Shown piece after piece: positions 18,550 through 27,097 of a stretch of 64,000 nt of DNA; the stretch's first letter is position 1; each line of letters begins with the position of its first letter. The translations under genes and the position numbers were made by a program. The notes beneath the pieces are model-generated. The model saw nothing but the letters and a program-made list of their open reading frames with translations. It made no database searches and had not been told where the DNA came from. Source of the DNA: Aquibacillus koreensis. GTDB taxonomy: Bacteria; Bacillota; Bacilli; Bacillales; Amphibacillaceae. The stretch spans positions 124,001-188,000 of the forward strand of contig NZ_JAOALK010000031.1 of NCBI RefSeq assembly GCF_025154055.1, given 5' to 3'.

Positions 18550-18798
18550 ATGTCTGAAAAGAAAAAAGTCATCTATGTTAAGGACTTAGTGATAAAAGCA
18601 GATAATGTGGTTATTGAATCAAAGAAGCCTGAGCCTCGTCGTGTAGATCCGTTTTTCGGACCTGGTCCAAAAAGAGATGAAGTTGTAGCGGATGAAGTGG
18701 AAGAGGAAAAGTACGATAAAGATGACGATGATATCGAAGCAGTTGAAGATCATGAAGATGACAAAGATGATAAGAAAAGACCTTTTTCTTGGATATAG
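18550..18798 (+). CDS. Small acidic protein of the coat cluster, unknown
   Basis: I do not recognise this 82-residue protein. It begins MSEKKKVIYVKDLVIKADNVVIE, has a proline/arginine patch (EPRRVDPFFGPGP) and then a strongly acidic tract of Asp/Glu/Lys (about residues 42-77) ending RPFSWI. No signal peptide or membrane helix. AAAGGGAGTGG precedes the ATG, and a sigma-K-like -10 lies upstream. Charge-block composition, the neighbours cotO and cotY/Z, and its own terminator make a spore coat role plausible, but that is inference. Confidence 0.75.
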   Translation: MSEKKKVIYVKDLVIKADNVVIESKKPEPRRVDPFFGPGPKRDEVVADEVEEEKYDKDDDDIEAVEDHEDDKDDKKRPFSWI

Positions 18799-18811
18799 TA
18801 GGTAGATAGAC

Positions 18812-18844
18812 AAAGGTAGCTCATTAAGAGCTACCTTATTTTTC
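18812..18844 (+). terminator. Terminator of the small acidic protein gene
   Basis: AAGGTAGCTC and GAGCTACCTT form a perfect stem, followed by ATTTTT. Confidence 0.88.
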
Positions 18845-18860
18845 GATTAGGAGGGATAAT

Positions 18861-19067
18861 GTGAAAAATGGATCAGCGTTTCATCAGAAAATAATCAAAA
18901 ATCTAGGTGTTTTTGATAAGCACTTAAATAAAAATGAAAAATGGTTACAACGTCCAGAAAGAAAGATGAAAGAGTTAGAGAAAGAGATGACCGAGTGGGA
19001 AGGTGAAATGGTGGGGCAAATGAATAATTTAGAACAAATGATGGGTGAACGAAGAAAATCCAAGTGA
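18861..19067 (+). CDS. Small charged helical protein, unknown
   Basis: A 68-residue Lys/Glu-rich protein (FDKHLNKNEKWLQR, KELEKEMTEWEGEM) predicted almost entirely helical, with a possible short coiled coil at residues 33-62. The GTG start is preceded by AGGAGGG at good spacing, which is the main evidence that it is real. It sits in the coat-gene cluster after a terminator, with no promoter recognised. No family known to me; function unknown. Confidence 0.6.
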   Translation: MKNGSAFHQKIIKNLGVFDKHLNKNEKWLQRPERKMKELEKEMTEWEGEMVGQMNNLEQMMGERRKSK

Positions 19068-19084
19068 TGAGCATGCTTACGATG

Positions 19085-19093
19085 CATATTTTA
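19085..19093 (+). promoter_or_regulatory. Sigma-K-like -10 element
   Basis: CATATTTTA matches CATANNNTA about 50 bases before the gene at 19146; no convincing -35 AC is present. Confidence 0.35.
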
Positions 19094-19145
19094 TAGAAGA
19101 AAAGGGTATAGATTACTATAGGATCATAAAGGGAGTGGTTTTAGG

Positions 19146-19397
19146 ATGGGATATGTTCTGCCGGTTGATAATTATCAATACCAACAATATCAAAATCGTG
19201 TAGTTAAAACGAAACAAGATCCTTATCCAATAGAAAAGCCTTTTAAAACGCAACTTAGTATGTCCTACATGGATCAGGAAAAACAATTGGAAAAACATGT
19301 AGAACATAAGAAAAAAACAAACGTAACTGGGCATGCTGTAGACTTTGTTTATACTGAAATGACCGGAAAAGGTTATTTTATAAATGAACGTATATAA
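19146..19397 (+). CDS. Small protein with MGYVLPV N-terminus, unknown
   Basis: 83 residues with an aromatic, glutamine-rich start (GYVLPVDNYQYQQYQNRV), a basic middle with a possible helix (YMDQEKQLEKHVEHKKK) and a glycine-containing end (GHAVDFVYTEMTGKGYFINERI). I have the impression that small Bacillaceae proteins share the opening motif but cannot name a family. No membrane segment. The ATG follows GGGAGTGG and AGG. A sigma-K-like -10 lies upstream and the gene closes the coat cluster, so expression during sporulation is a reasonable guess. Confidence 0.7.
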   Translation: MGYVLPVDNYQYQQYQNRVVKTKQDPYPIEKPFKTQLSMSYMDQEKQLEKHVEHKKKTNVTGHAVDFVYTEMTGKGYFINERI

Positions 19398-19465
19398 TTT
19401 GGTTGGTTTTTGTTATGGTATTCGATATTCTTAAGTTAACCAATTAATTGTAAAGGGGTTCCTAT

Positions 19466-20362
19466 ATGGAGTTAATTAGAATCAATGAGTCGTGTTACTA
19501 TTTCCATGGAGCTGTGAATATCGGATACGTACATAAAGGATCCAAAGGGATGTTAATTGACGCTGGTATTGATAAGTCAACAATGAAGAAAGTTATAAGA
19601 CAGTTAACGACAGAAGATTTACCGATTACACATCTTTTCATTACACACGCGCATACAGATCATTTTGGCGGAGCATCGTATCTTCAAGATCAAGGGCAAG
19701 TAGTGACCATTGCTCCTTATTTAGAAGAAGCTATTATGAGGTATCCAATCTTAGAGCCTACCTATTTATTCACTGGAAACGACCCTTTACCAGAGCTTAG
19801 AAATAAGTTTCTAGAAGGAAATCCGATTACAATCGATCATGTTATAAAAGAAGGACACCATCAAATTGATCCATTTCTATTTGAAGCATATTATCTTCCT
19901 GGTCACAGTTATTATCAATTAGCAATTAAGATCGATAATATATTATACGCAGCAGACAGTTATTTTGCTGAAGAGCAATTACACAAACATAAGATTCCGT
20001 TTTTAACGGATGCGCAGTTAACAATCAACAGCCTACATTTGCTAAAAAATATCTCCTGTGACGGAGCAGTTCCTGGCCACGGGCCGTTTGAAGAAAATTT
20101 TTACGATACGGTAGATAAAAATATCGCGTACCATCAAAGCTTACTTAAATGGTTAGAGTCTAGAATTATACAAGAGCCTAGTGGGATAACGCATGAAACC
20201 GTAGTCGGGGCAATGTGTGTGCATTTTGGAGTACAACCTAAACAACTATCACAATGGATCTTGTTTCGAACAGCCGTGACTGGATATATTGTTTCATTAA
20301 TAAAGCAAGACAAAATTAAAAGTGAAATAGTGGGTGGAATTTGGAGGTTATATAGTAAATAG
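19466..20362 (+). CDS. MBL-fold metallohydrolase
   Basis: Metallo-beta-lactamase superfamily hydrolase of 298 residues. The metal motif HxHxDH is present (THAHTDHFGG, about residue 62-70), with the second ligand histidine in LPGHSYYQL, the bridging aspartate in YAADSYF and the third in VPGHGPFE. A C-terminal helical region (residues 220-298) resembles those of glyoxalase-like or lactonase-like members. AAAGGGG precedes the ATG. Substrate unknown. It stands alone between the coat cluster and a repeat-filled noncoding stretch. Confidence 0.88.
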   Translation: MELIRINESCYYFHGAVNIGYVHKGSKGMLIDAGIDKSTMKKVIRQLTTEDLPITHLFITHAHTDHFGGASYLQDQGQVVTIAPYLEEAIMRYPILEPTYLFTGNDPLPELRNKFLEGNPITIDHVIKEGHHQIDPFLFEAYYLPGHSYYQLAIKIDNILYAADSYFAEEQLHKHKIPFLTDAQLTINSLHLLKNISCDGAVPGHGPFEENFYDTVDKNIAYHQSLLKWLESRIIQEPSGITHETVVGAMCVHFGVQPKQLSQWILFRTAVTGYIVSLIKQDKIKSEIVGGIWRLYSK

Positions 20363-20464
20363 TCGTTGGGATTAGTGCAGTGCAGGGTTGATGAAAAATC
20401 TGTCGTAACTAAGGTACGTTAGAGTTTTCCGATTTTCGGGAGGCGAAGCTGGATTGTTATGAAA

Positions 20465-20686
20465 TTAAGGGATCTCATGACCGCTAAAAATCAAAGTAGA
20501 TCTTGGCGGCCATGAGATCCCTTATTTACCTCATATTTAAGATTTTACGTTTTTAGCGGTCACCAGAGCCGTTATTTGCCCTAATTGCATTGATTTCGAT
20601 GGCATTTTATTAAAATAGCGTCCTGTATGACCGCTCAGATTCAAAATTGGTCAAAAAACATAAAAATAAGGGATCTCATGACCGCT
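20465..20686. repeat. Five-copy degenerate repeat in both orientations
   Basis: The 415-base gap 20363-20777 contains no gene but five copies of a unit close to AAATAAGGGATCTCATGACC + GCT + A-rich tail. Plus-strand copies are at 20465-20485, 20618-20635 (diverged) and 20664-20686. Minus-strand copies are at 20506-20526 and 20555-20577 (diverged). The first two copies face each other and can form a stem of about 18 bases with a loop of about 20. Two copies are nearly identical, so duplication is recent or constrained. The origin and role are unknown. Confidence 0.85.
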
Positions 20687-20763
20687 TGTGTTGTACTTTT
20701 GCATTATGTCGCACTTTATAGCAATTCCGTACTAAGAACAACCTTCGAAGAAAACAGCCTTAA

Positions 20764-20813
20764 TAAAAAAAGGAGCCCTAAAATGTTTGCACATATAGAG
20801 CTTCTCCTTTTTT
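20764..20813 (-). terminator. Terminator overlapping the YetF-like gene end
   Basis: AAAAAAAGGAG and CTCCTTTTTTT stand about 28 bases apart around the stop codon; on the minus strand the T tract follows the stem. The long loop makes it less certain. Confidence 0.5.
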
Positions 20814-21455
20814 ATATTCGGCATAAAATACATCTTTGTAAGAATTGATATTTTGTTTTTGTAACTCATTGGTTAACCAGGTGTTATCTTTTCCAACTTC
20901 TTTTAAACTGTCTTCAATAATTTCTCCGTCATTGATTAACATAAAAGGTAGTGCAACTTTTTGTTCCATTAAATTCATGTCATGTCTTGTAGGTGACTGG
21001 TTTAATGATTTTTTAAGAACAGATAATGAACCGTCTGTTTCTAATATTGCATAGTCCACTTCTTTTACAGAAAAAGCATCTTTTGCTCTTAATAAATGTA
21101 GCAATTGGTTCATATCTAATTTACTTTTTCTCATTTCTTCTCTTTGTAGTTTTCCTTTATGTATGATCATATTAGGTTTACCTTCGAATATACTTCTCGT
21201 CCTCTTAAATCTTTGCGTTAGGAATTCAGTGACGTACAATAAAGCCCCCCACAAGAAAACAGCAAAAGCTATTTCTTTAATCCCTGCTTTGTCATCGAAG
21301 ATTGCATTCCCAACTAATTCCCCAAAGATTAAGGCAGAGATAAAGTCAAAAGCCGTTAACTGAGATATCTGTGTTTTCCCTATCACTTTGGTAATAACAA
21401 ATAATGCTACAAACCCAAAAAAGGTTTCTACTAAAATAGAACCTGTTGTCCCCAT
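20778..21455 (-). CDS. DUF421 (YetF family) membrane protein
   Basis: 225 residues: three N-terminal membrane helices (about residues 5-85; FFGFVALFVITKVIGKTQIS, FISALIFGELVGNAIF, FAVFLWGALLYVTEFL) followed by the cytosolic YetF domain containing RSIFEGKPNMIIHKGKL and DAIL-type ETDGSLSVLKK. Members such as YetF, YdfR and YrbG are common in spore formers and several are linked to spore membrane function or nutrient-germinant responses, but the activity is not established. GAGGGGATG precedes the ATG. The start and length are normal. Confidence 0.9.
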   Translation of the reverse strand: MGTTGSILVETFFGFVALFVITKVIGKTQISQLTAFDFISALIFGELVGNAIFDDKAGIKEIAFAVFLWGALLYVTEFLTQRFKRTRSIFEGKPNMIIHKGKLQREEMRKSKLDMNQLLHLLRAKDAFSVKEVDYAILETDGSLSVLKKSLNQSPTRHDMNLMEQKVALPFMLINDGEIIEDSLKEVGKDNTWLTNELQKQNINSYKDVFYAEYKKGEALYVQTF

Positions 21456-21633
21456 TTTGCTTCATCCCCTCGTACAATTATATTTAGTAGCATTGACGTT
21501 TTTTTGATAAATCATACAAGATAGAGTAAGCTCTTTATTATCCTGTCCGGTTAAGTTGATTCTATTGGATCATTCGTTTTAACTACTAGATTCTGGCGTG
21601 TTAGCATAAGATTAATTAAAGGAGGTGTGAGAA

Positions 21634-21924
21634 ATGAAAGGTATGAACCTACTAAAAAAAGAATTGACCTTAAGCGGCTGGATTGGATTCACGATTAGTT
21701 TTTCCTTTCTACAGTTCTATAACTTATATTTTTTTCATGGACACATATTACATCTCTTCGTTTTTACCCTCCTATTACTTTTCTTGATGGGACTAATTTC
21801 TAGAATTAGTTCTAAGTTATTAAAACAAAAGGATAAGCGTATTTCTAAAATCAATCTTATCTACTCCATTATTGTTGTGACAATCGTTATTATAGGAATG
21901 GATATAGCTATCATACTTTTGTAG
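21634..21924 (+). CDS. Small membrane protein, unknown
   Basis: 96 residues with three predicted membrane helices (SGWIGFTISFSFLQFYNLYFF, HLFVFTLLLLFLMGLISRI, LIYSIIVVTIVIIGMDIAIIL) and a basic connecting loop (KQKDKRISK). A perfect AAAGGAGGTG lies six bases before the ATG. I do not recognise a family. It is convergent with sspH across a hairpin CCCCC-AAAAA-GGGGG that lacks a T tract (21936-21955). Confidence 0.75.
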   Translation: MKGMNLLKKELTLSGWIGFTISFSFLQFYNLYFFHGHILHLFVFTLLLLFLMGLISRISSKLLKQKDKRISKINLIYSIIVVTIVIIGMDIAIILL

Positions 21925-21959
21925 AACAATGTAATCTCCCCCAAAAAGGGGGGGCAAGC

Positions 21960-22139
21960 TTATTGTTCTGTTAGGTGATCTACCGAAACGCTTTGTTTGT
22001 TTTCGGGTTGATGTAAAGTATGGACCGTAGCTTTTCCAACTTCTTGATCTACATGTTCAATGTAAACTTTTGCCCCATTAAAAGAGACATTTGCCATTAC
22101 TGGAGAAGAAGCAATCTCTTGTGCTCGTTGTGCGTCCAC
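21960..22139 (-). CDS. sspH: H-type small acid-soluble spore protein
   Basis: 59-residue minor SASP made in the forespore. MDAQRAQEIASSPVMANVSF opens it, followed by NGAKVYIEHVDQEVGKATVH, the pattern of SspH proteins. I start it at the GTG at 22137-22139, six bases after AGGTGGTG, which gives the family's usual N-terminus; starting four codons earlier would cover the ribosome-binding site. Upstream on the minus strand CATACGATA resembles a late sporulation -10 (sigma-G/K), but no matching -35 was found. Confidence 0.9.
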   Translation of the reverse strand: MDAQRAQEIASSPVMANVSFNGAKVYIEHVDQEVGKATVHTLHQPENKQSVSVDHLTEQ

Positions 22140-22276
22140 GTTATCCACCACCTATCAATATCGTATGATTTTAAACATGTGTACTATTTGTATCCTTGAG
22201 AAAAATATACAAATTCTACTTTTTTACTATTTTGTGAAATAGACCTTTGATTTTTGTTATATTTTTTAATATTCAT

Positions 22277-22304
22277 TAAACAGAATGATGAAATATGTCG
22301 ATAT
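22277..22304 (+). promoter_or_regulatory. Sigma-D promoter of the chemotaxis receptor gene
   Basis: TAAA (22277-22280), 16 bases, then GTCGATAT (22297-22304), seven of eight matches to the flagellar sigma-D -10 GCCGATAT at the accepted spacing. Transcription would start near 22310. Confidence 0.75.
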
Positions 22305-22335
22305 AAGAAGAAATATACAAAAAAGGGTTGATCAT

Positions 22336-23796
22336 GTGGGGAATGATGGAGTTCAATACCAAGCACTTTTACAAAAAAATAAAATAATGTTAATTATGCT
22401 TTCTATCTCAGTAGTTTTAGCGACGATCGTAGAATTTTCAATTGATGCAGCATGGAAGAATATAGTAACTATTCTAATTGGAGGTTTAATCCTAATAGCA
22501 GTAGTTGCCATTGCTCATTTTAAGAAGGTATTTGTGAAGGTAACCCCTTTTATTGCAATAATTGGTCTGGCAGCTATTCTTGGGACCATTATGCATTTTT
22601 CAATCTCTGATCAGAATGTGTTTATCGTGTACTATTTGATCGCATGTTCTGTATTGTATTTGGAGTATAAAATTTATTTTGTTGGGTCTATTTTAGCAAT
22701 TGGGCTAGTAGGGTCCTATTATTTTATGTATGGTGAACAATTGCAGACAGAAATAACGAATACGTTACTTATTTTAGGTCTTGTATTAATTGTTTTCTTT
22801 TTGCAGATGAAGATTACAAAAAAACTAGCTAACAATATAGAAGCACTTACAAAAGAAAATCAGCTTCGTTTCGAAGATGAACAAGCAAATAGACAAGGTT
22901 TACAAGCGAAGACAAAACAAATTGCTAATGAGTTGCAAGTAATTAGTGAATCAAGTGAAATGAACCATCATTCTTTTGAGGAGATGAACAAAGCTGTTCA
23001 AGAAGTAGCCTCAGGTACCCAAACACAGAGTGATAGTGTAAATGATATTACAAATTCTATTGAGAATTCGACTAAAATGATTAAACAAATGCTTGAGAGT
23101 ACAGAGGTTATTATTTCTGAAACGGGACGTGCAGGAGAAAGCTCTGAATTAGGTAGATTAAAGATTCAACAATTGCAAAAACAAATACATAGTTTTAAAT
23201 CACTAGTAACTGAAATGGCTAAAAATATGGATACACTTAGTAAACATGTAGGTGATTCAGTTTCTTCCTTACATTCTATTAAAGAGATCACTTCCCAAAC
23301 GAATTTGCTCGCATTGAATGCTTCTATTGAGGCTTCAAGAGCGGGTGAAGCGGGAAGAGGATTTGCAGTTGTAGCAGATGAGATTCGAAAATTAGCGGAG
23401 TTAACGGAAAAAACTACCGAAGTGATCTCCAATAATCTAGCTGAGATCAGTGAAAGTAATGACAAATCGCAAATACAAATGACTAGTATTGCGAAGGAAA
23501 TGGATGAGAACATTCGTGAGACGGAAGAGACGACATCTATTTTTGAGAACATCAATCATGCGATCCAGAATCTTGGAGAAGAAATGAAGCAGTTTAAAGT
23601 ACTCGCAATCAATATAGGAGAAGACACGTCAGCGATTGAAATAGCTATCAATGAGTTTGCGGCTGTCGTCGAAGAGGCAACAGCTACAATCGAGGAAATA
23701 TCTGCATCCGTTCAGCACCATACGGATCAAAATCAGGATGTGGTAAAGCAAATTGAACATATCAACCTTGCAGTGATAGCATTAACAAAAGAATGA
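22336..23796 (+). CDS. Methyl-accepting chemotaxis protein
   Basis: Membrane chemoreceptor with about five or six helices in residues 15-165 and no extracellular sensing domain, then a long cytoplasmic signalling coiled coil. The signalling tip [20 protein letters not shown] and [13 protein letters not shown] are intact, so it should couple to CheW/CheA. I start at the GTG at 22336, preceded by AAAAGGG at eight bases. The upstream ATGs at 22285 lie inside or before the sigma-D promoter and cannot be on that transcript. 486 residues. The ligand is unknown; membrane-embedded sensing is inferred. Confidence 0.9.
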   Translation: MGNDGVQYQALLQKNKIMLIMLSISVVLATIVEFSIDAAWKNIVTILIGGLILIAVVAIAHFKKVFVKVTPFIAIIGLAAILGTIMHFSISDQNVFIVYYLIACSVLYLEYKIYFVGSILAIGLVGSYYFMYGEQLQTEITNTLLILGLVLIVFFLQMKITKKLANNIEALTKENQLRFEDEQANRQGLQAKTKQIANELQVISESSEMNHHSFEEMNKAVQEVASGTQTQSDSVNDITNSIENSTKMIKQMLESTEVIISETGRAGESSELGRLKIQQLQKQIHSFKSLVTEMAKNMDTLSKHVGDSVSSLHSIKEITSQTNLLALNASIEASRAGEAGRGFAVVADEIRKLAELTEKTTEVISNNLAEISESNDKSQIQMTSIAKEMDENIRETEETTSIFENINHAIQNLGEEMKQFKVLAINIGEDTSAIEIAINEFAAVVEEATATIEEISASVQHHTDQNQDVVKQIEHINLAVIALTKE

Positions 23797-23807
23797 TTAA
23801 AAGAAAA

Positions 23808-23838
23808 GAGTAGCTTAGAAGTCTAAGCTATTTTTTCT
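23808..23838 (+). terminator. Terminator of the chemotaxis receptor gene
   Basis: TAGCTTAGA and TCTAAGCTA form a perfect stem with a two-to-three-base loop, followed by TTTTTT. Confidence 0.9.
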
Positions 23839-23941
23839 TTATGTGCGTGAAGAGTAATAAAGTATTCCTAGAAGCCTTTCGACGTAGTAAAAATATTAGT
23901 GGGACATATATATTAAAAAGTATAGGGAAGGAAGTTTTGTT

Positions 23942-24112
23942 TCAACTTATTCTTTTTGTCTCGGAATTTGTTGTATTTAGATACCAAGTCATGGTTTCTT
24001 TTAGTGCTTGCTCATGAGGGGGAATATCTAAGGAGAACTTTTTATCAATTTTGTTATGATTAACAATGTCCCAAAACTAACATGTAAAATCTCTTTCCAT
24101 ATACCATCGTCC
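23942..24112 (-). pseudogene. Remnant of an SDR/epimerase-type gene (C-terminal end)
   Basis: In the 448-base gap 23797-24244 the minus strand encodes about 55 residues with one in-frame TAG: RWYMERDFTC, stop, FWDIVNHNKIDKKFSLDIPP then HEQALKETMTWYLN and a final stop. The stretch ending in ALKETMTWYL has the look of the last helix of NAD-dependent epimerase/dehydratase proteins. There is no start codon or ribosome-binding site. I read it as a decayed gene end; the family call is tentative. The rest of the gap shows nothing. Confidence 0.5.
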
Positions 24113-24195
24113 TTTCGTTATCGATCATTATATATATTACTAATTTGATCGTATGATTTTATATATTGGAAGCCAACATATATTTAATCTGGTAA

Positions 24196-24242
24196 ATAAA
24201 AAAGAGGCTAATCAATATCTGCCATAGATTAACCCCTTTTGC
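24196..24242 (-). terminator. Terminator of yjcF
   Basis: On the minus strand AAAAGGGGTTAATC pairs with GATTAGCCTCTTTT across a 14-base loop, followed by TTATTTACC. Confidence 0.7.
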
Positions 24243-24244
24243 TA

Positions 24245-24667
24245 TTATAATAATTTAATCATCGTAACATGCGGAATTCCCGCATCCATAAATTCATCTG
24301 AGATCGTTTTATATCCCAATGACAGATAAAACGCTTCTGCATGTGTTTGTGCGTTAAGTTTGGCTTTTGGATATCCTTTTTCTTTGATAACACGTTCCAT
24401 TTCAGAAATAATTTGCTTGCCAAAAGATAAACCTCTATATGGTTTAAGTACACAAACGCGCTCTAATTTACCATAATCATCTACTAGGCGTAAACGTCCA
24501 GCAGCTATTGCTTTTTCTTTGTCGTATCCAACAAAATGAATTGCTTCGTTCTCTAATTCATCTATTTCGATCTCAGGTGGGACGTTTTGTTCTTCAACGA
24601 ATACTTCTCGTCTTACAGCGAAAGCATCCTTTTGTTGTTCATCCGTTTCTACGATATTGGTTTTCAT
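24245..24667 (-). CDS. yjcF: GNAT family N-acetyltransferase YjcF
   Basis: 140-residue acetyltransferase of the ElaA/YjcF type. Conserved: FAVRREVFVEEQNVPPEIE, AAGRLRLVDDYGKLERVCV and the acetyl-CoA loop PYRGLSFGKQI with a modified R-G-x-x-x-G. The end contains AEAFYLSLGYK and DAGIPHVTM. The ATG follows AGGAGT. Substrate unknown. It is 14 bases downstream of yjcG, the same pairing as in B. subtilis, and they are probably one transcript. Confidence 0.92.
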   Translation of the reverse strand: MKTNIVETDEQQKDAFAVRREVFVEEQNVPPEIEIDELENEAIHFVGYDKEKAIAAGRLRLVDDYGKLERVCVLKPYRGLSFGKQIISEMERVIKEKGYPKAKLNAQTHAEAFYLSLGYKTISDEFMDAGIPHVTMIKLL

Positions 24668-24681
24668 TCTGCCATGACTCC

Positions 24682-25188
24682 TTATTTGAATGTAAATGTT
24701 TCATACACCGTCCAAGCACCGTTTTCTAATTGATACATGAGTTGGAACCGATCAATTGTTTCTTCCATATCAAAACTTTGCATTTTTAAGCTACCAAAAA
24801 CATCAGAGAATTCATCATCAGATAGTTTTTGTGCGATTGTAATGTGTGGTACAAAAGCATACGTTTGCTCATTTGGTAAGTTCCCGCTGTGAAGCTTTTC
24901 GTTTAATTTAAGTAATTCATCCACAGGCTCTACTTTTAAGTAGATCGTATTCGTTACTGGTGAAAAAGAACTTACCTTTCTCACAGACAGTGGAAAAGGT
25001 TCAGTTGACTTCGCTATTTCTCTTAATTCAGAGATGGTAGCTTCAAGTTCCTTATCCTCTAAGACAAACGGTTCTTTCACCGTAATATGTGGTGGAATTA
25101 ATGCGTAATGTGGATCATACCGTTTACGGTAAGAATTAGCTTCATCTTGCATTTTTTTGGAAGGGAAAATGGCAACACCGTATTTCAT
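24682..25188 (-). CDS. yjcG: 2H phosphoesterase superfamily protein YjcG
   Basis: LigT-like protein with two HxT motifs that form the active site: HITVKEPF (about residue 35) and HITIAQKL (about residue 116). Relatives hydrolyse 2',3'-cyclic or other RNA-type phosphodiesters; for YjcG the substrate is not known. 168 residues from the ATG at 25186-25188, which follows GGAGGTATTC. An upstream in-frame start would cover that site. First gene of yjcG-yjcF. Confidence 0.92.
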   Translation of the reverse strand: MKYGVAIFPSKKMQDEANSYRKRYDPHYALIPPHITVKEPFVLEDKELEATISELREIAKSTEPFPLSVRKVSSFSPVTNTIYLKVEPVDELLKLNEKLHSGNLPNEQTYAFVPHITIAQKLSDDEFSDVFGSLKMQSFDMEETIDRFQLMYQLENGAWTVYETFTFK

Positions 25189-25283
25189 TTGAATACCTCC
25201 AATCATTTTTGTTGTACATTTCGATCATAAAGTTTTCATTTTTTATTATAACAAAAAGTAATTAAAGTTTTCACATTATCATG

Positions 25284-26012
25284 TTAATCCCACCTAAACA
25301 TCGTAGTTAGAGCACGAGGCAAGTCATCTTGCCAAGCTTTCCACGTATGTTTGCCAGGTAATTCATGATAGATATAGGAAGCTTGCTTTTGTTCCATTAG
25401 TTTTTTTAGAGCGCGATTTGGAGTTAAGAAATTTTTTGTTTCACCAGATGTAGTGACTACATTTTCTTCATCTGTTCCAATTGTATGATAGATAGTGAGT
25501 GTATCTAACGATGTTGATTGATTTATTATTTCCATTATTGTTTCATTTACATATGGAGATTGCATGATAACTTGGCCAATTAAGTTTGGATGACTTACGG
25601 CAACTTGTAGGGCCAATGTGCCAGCCAACGAATCTCCCATTAATGTTCGTCCACCTGCTACTTGATGCGTTGGCAAGGTATCTTCTAAGAATGGTAAAAC
25701 TTCCTGCGTTAGGAATCGGATATATGCAGATTGTTTTTTTCCACTGGGATGATATTTATCCTGCCGATCATACTTGTCGTTATAATGAATACCAACGAAT
25801 ATAGTGTTTTCTATCTCATATTCATCATGCAACCGGTCACTAAGTGTAGCAACTCTTCCCATCTGAAAGTAATCGTCACCATCTTGCATGATGCACAGAT
25901 GGTATTTATTTAAGGGTGTAAAAGCTTCTGGCTGATACCACTTCAATGTGATTGTTTCGTTAAGGAACTTACTATCAATCTGTTCTTCTACCATTTTTCC
26001 CTTTCTTCGCAT
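25284..26012 (-). CDS. Esterase family protein (YjcH-like)
   Basis: Alpha/beta hydrolase of the enterochelin-esterase (esterase D) type. The nucleophile elbow is GDSLAG (TLMGDSLAGTLAL, about residue 127), an early oxyanion segment is LCIMQDGDDYFQM, and the catalytic histidine is near the end in LPGKHTWKAWQDDLP. 242 residues. Two starts are possible: the ATG at 26012 with AGGTGTTCAA ahead, or one six codons later with AAAGGG. I keep the longer. It lies upstream of yjcG in the same direction, 95 bases away, as yjcH does in B. subtilis. Confidence 0.85.
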   Translation of the reverse strand: MRRKGKMVEEQIDSKFLNETITLKWYQPEAFTPLNKYHLCIMQDGDDYFQMGRVATLSDRLHDEYEIENTIFVGIHYNDKYDRQDKYHPSGKKQSAYIRFLTQEVLPFLEDTLPTHQVAGGRTLMGDSLAGTLALQVAVSHPNLIGQVIMQSPYVNETIMEIINQSTSLDTLTIYHTIGTDEENVVTTSGETKNFLTPNRALKKLMEQKQASYIYHELPGKHTWKAWQDDLPRALTTMFRWD

Positions 26013-26184
26013 TTGAACACCTCTTATGTATGGAATAAGCTAAGTGTAGCATAGGGTAAGTAAAAAAATGAAAAAATGCGCTTCCAATTATAAAGTGTGT
26101 CGTAGTGAACGATTAGTCTATGTAAAAGTAAAGAATCGCTTTTCATCTGAATTCACTATAAAATATAGTAAAGGAGGGGAAGAA

Positions 26185-27033
26185 ATGAGGCATGTAGCCA
26201 TTGTGACAGGAGCATCAAGCGGGTTTGGATTACTAACTACACTGGAATTAGCAAAAAGAGGATTTCATGTGTTAGCTACGATGCGCGATATTCAAAAGGC
26301 AATTATTTTTAAAGAGCATGTGAAAGAGCTTTCCCTATTGGATCGGATAGAAGTATATCCACTTGATGTGACGAAGCAGGAAGATATTGAAGCATTTCAG
26401 AAAAAAGTGGAGGAGTTCGATCATGTTCGTGTGCTTGTAAACAATGCGGGCATAGCAATAGGTGGATTTAGTGAACAGATAGAAATGGAAGATTATCGTA
26501 GGCAGTTTGAAACAAATGTGTTTGGTGTTATGGCAACCACACAAGCTATCTTACCGAAAATGAGAGAACAAGGAGAAGGAACCATTATTAATGTAAGCAG
26601 TATAAGTGGTTTAGTTGGTTTTCCTGGATTGTCTCCATATGTAGCTTCTAAATACGCTTTGGAGGGTTATTCAGAAAGTCTCCGGTTAGAAATGATGCCC
26701 TTTGGCGTACAAGTTGCTCTAGTGGAACCTGGTTCTTTTAGTACGAATATTTGGTCTTCAGGTATGGAGATTGCTGGCGGGGTTAACAATGACCAATCTC
26801 CGTATGCTACATACATGGAAAAATTAATGGCAACGATGGAATCTGGTAAGAATAAACATGGAGATCCACAGCTTGTAGCAAAACTAATTTGTGAGATTGC
26901 GATGATGAAAGAAGTAAAAAAGCTTCGCTATCCAATTGGCAGAGGGGTAAGAGCGCAATTGATGTTAAAACGTTTATTGCCATGGCACAGGTGGGAAAGA
27001 ATCATTATTAATACGATCTTGCAAGAAAAGTAG
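26185..27033 (+). CDS. SDR family oxidoreductase
   Basis: Classical short-chain dehydrogenase of 282 residues. Nucleotide motif TGASSGFG at the N-terminus, VNNAG at about residue 85, catalytic serine in NVSSISG and YxxxK as YVASKYAL. The C-terminal extension with LLPWHRWERI is typical of 17-beta-hydroxysteroid-like members. The ATG at 26185 follows AAAGGAGGGG, so the open frame upstream of it is not coding. Substrate unknown. Confidence 0.9.
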   Translation: MRHVAIVTGASSGFGLLTTLELAKRGFHVLATMRDIQKAIIFKEHVKELSLLDRIEVYPLDVTKQEDIEAFQKKVEEFDHVRVLVNNAGIAIGGFSEQIEMEDYRRQFETNVFGVMATTQAILPKMREQGEGTIINVSSISGLVGFPGLSPYVASKYALEGYSESLRLEMMPFGVQVALVEPGSFSTNIWSSGMEIAGGVNNDQSPYATYMEKLMATMESGKNKHGDPQLVAKLICEIAMMKEVKKLRYPIGRGVRAQLMLKRLLPWHRWERIIINTILQEK

Positions 27034-27097
27034 TTTATTTGTTGTGTTTTTGTATTATAATAATGCAGTAAAAGAAATTTGTAGAGGAGACAGTTAC

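Noticed and set aside
20465-20686. CRISPR-like repeat array
   Set aside because: Repeats occur in both orientations with irregular spacing and diverged copies, and no cas genes are present.
21936-21955. CCCCC-AAAAA-GGGGGGG hairpin as a terminator of the gene at 21634 or of sspH
   Set aside because: No T tract on either strand; left as an unexplained hairpin.
26068-26184. N-terminal extension of the SDR gene from the first in-frame ATG
   Set aside because: AAAGGAGGGG lies directly before the ATG at 26185, and the extension has no SDR-like sequence.
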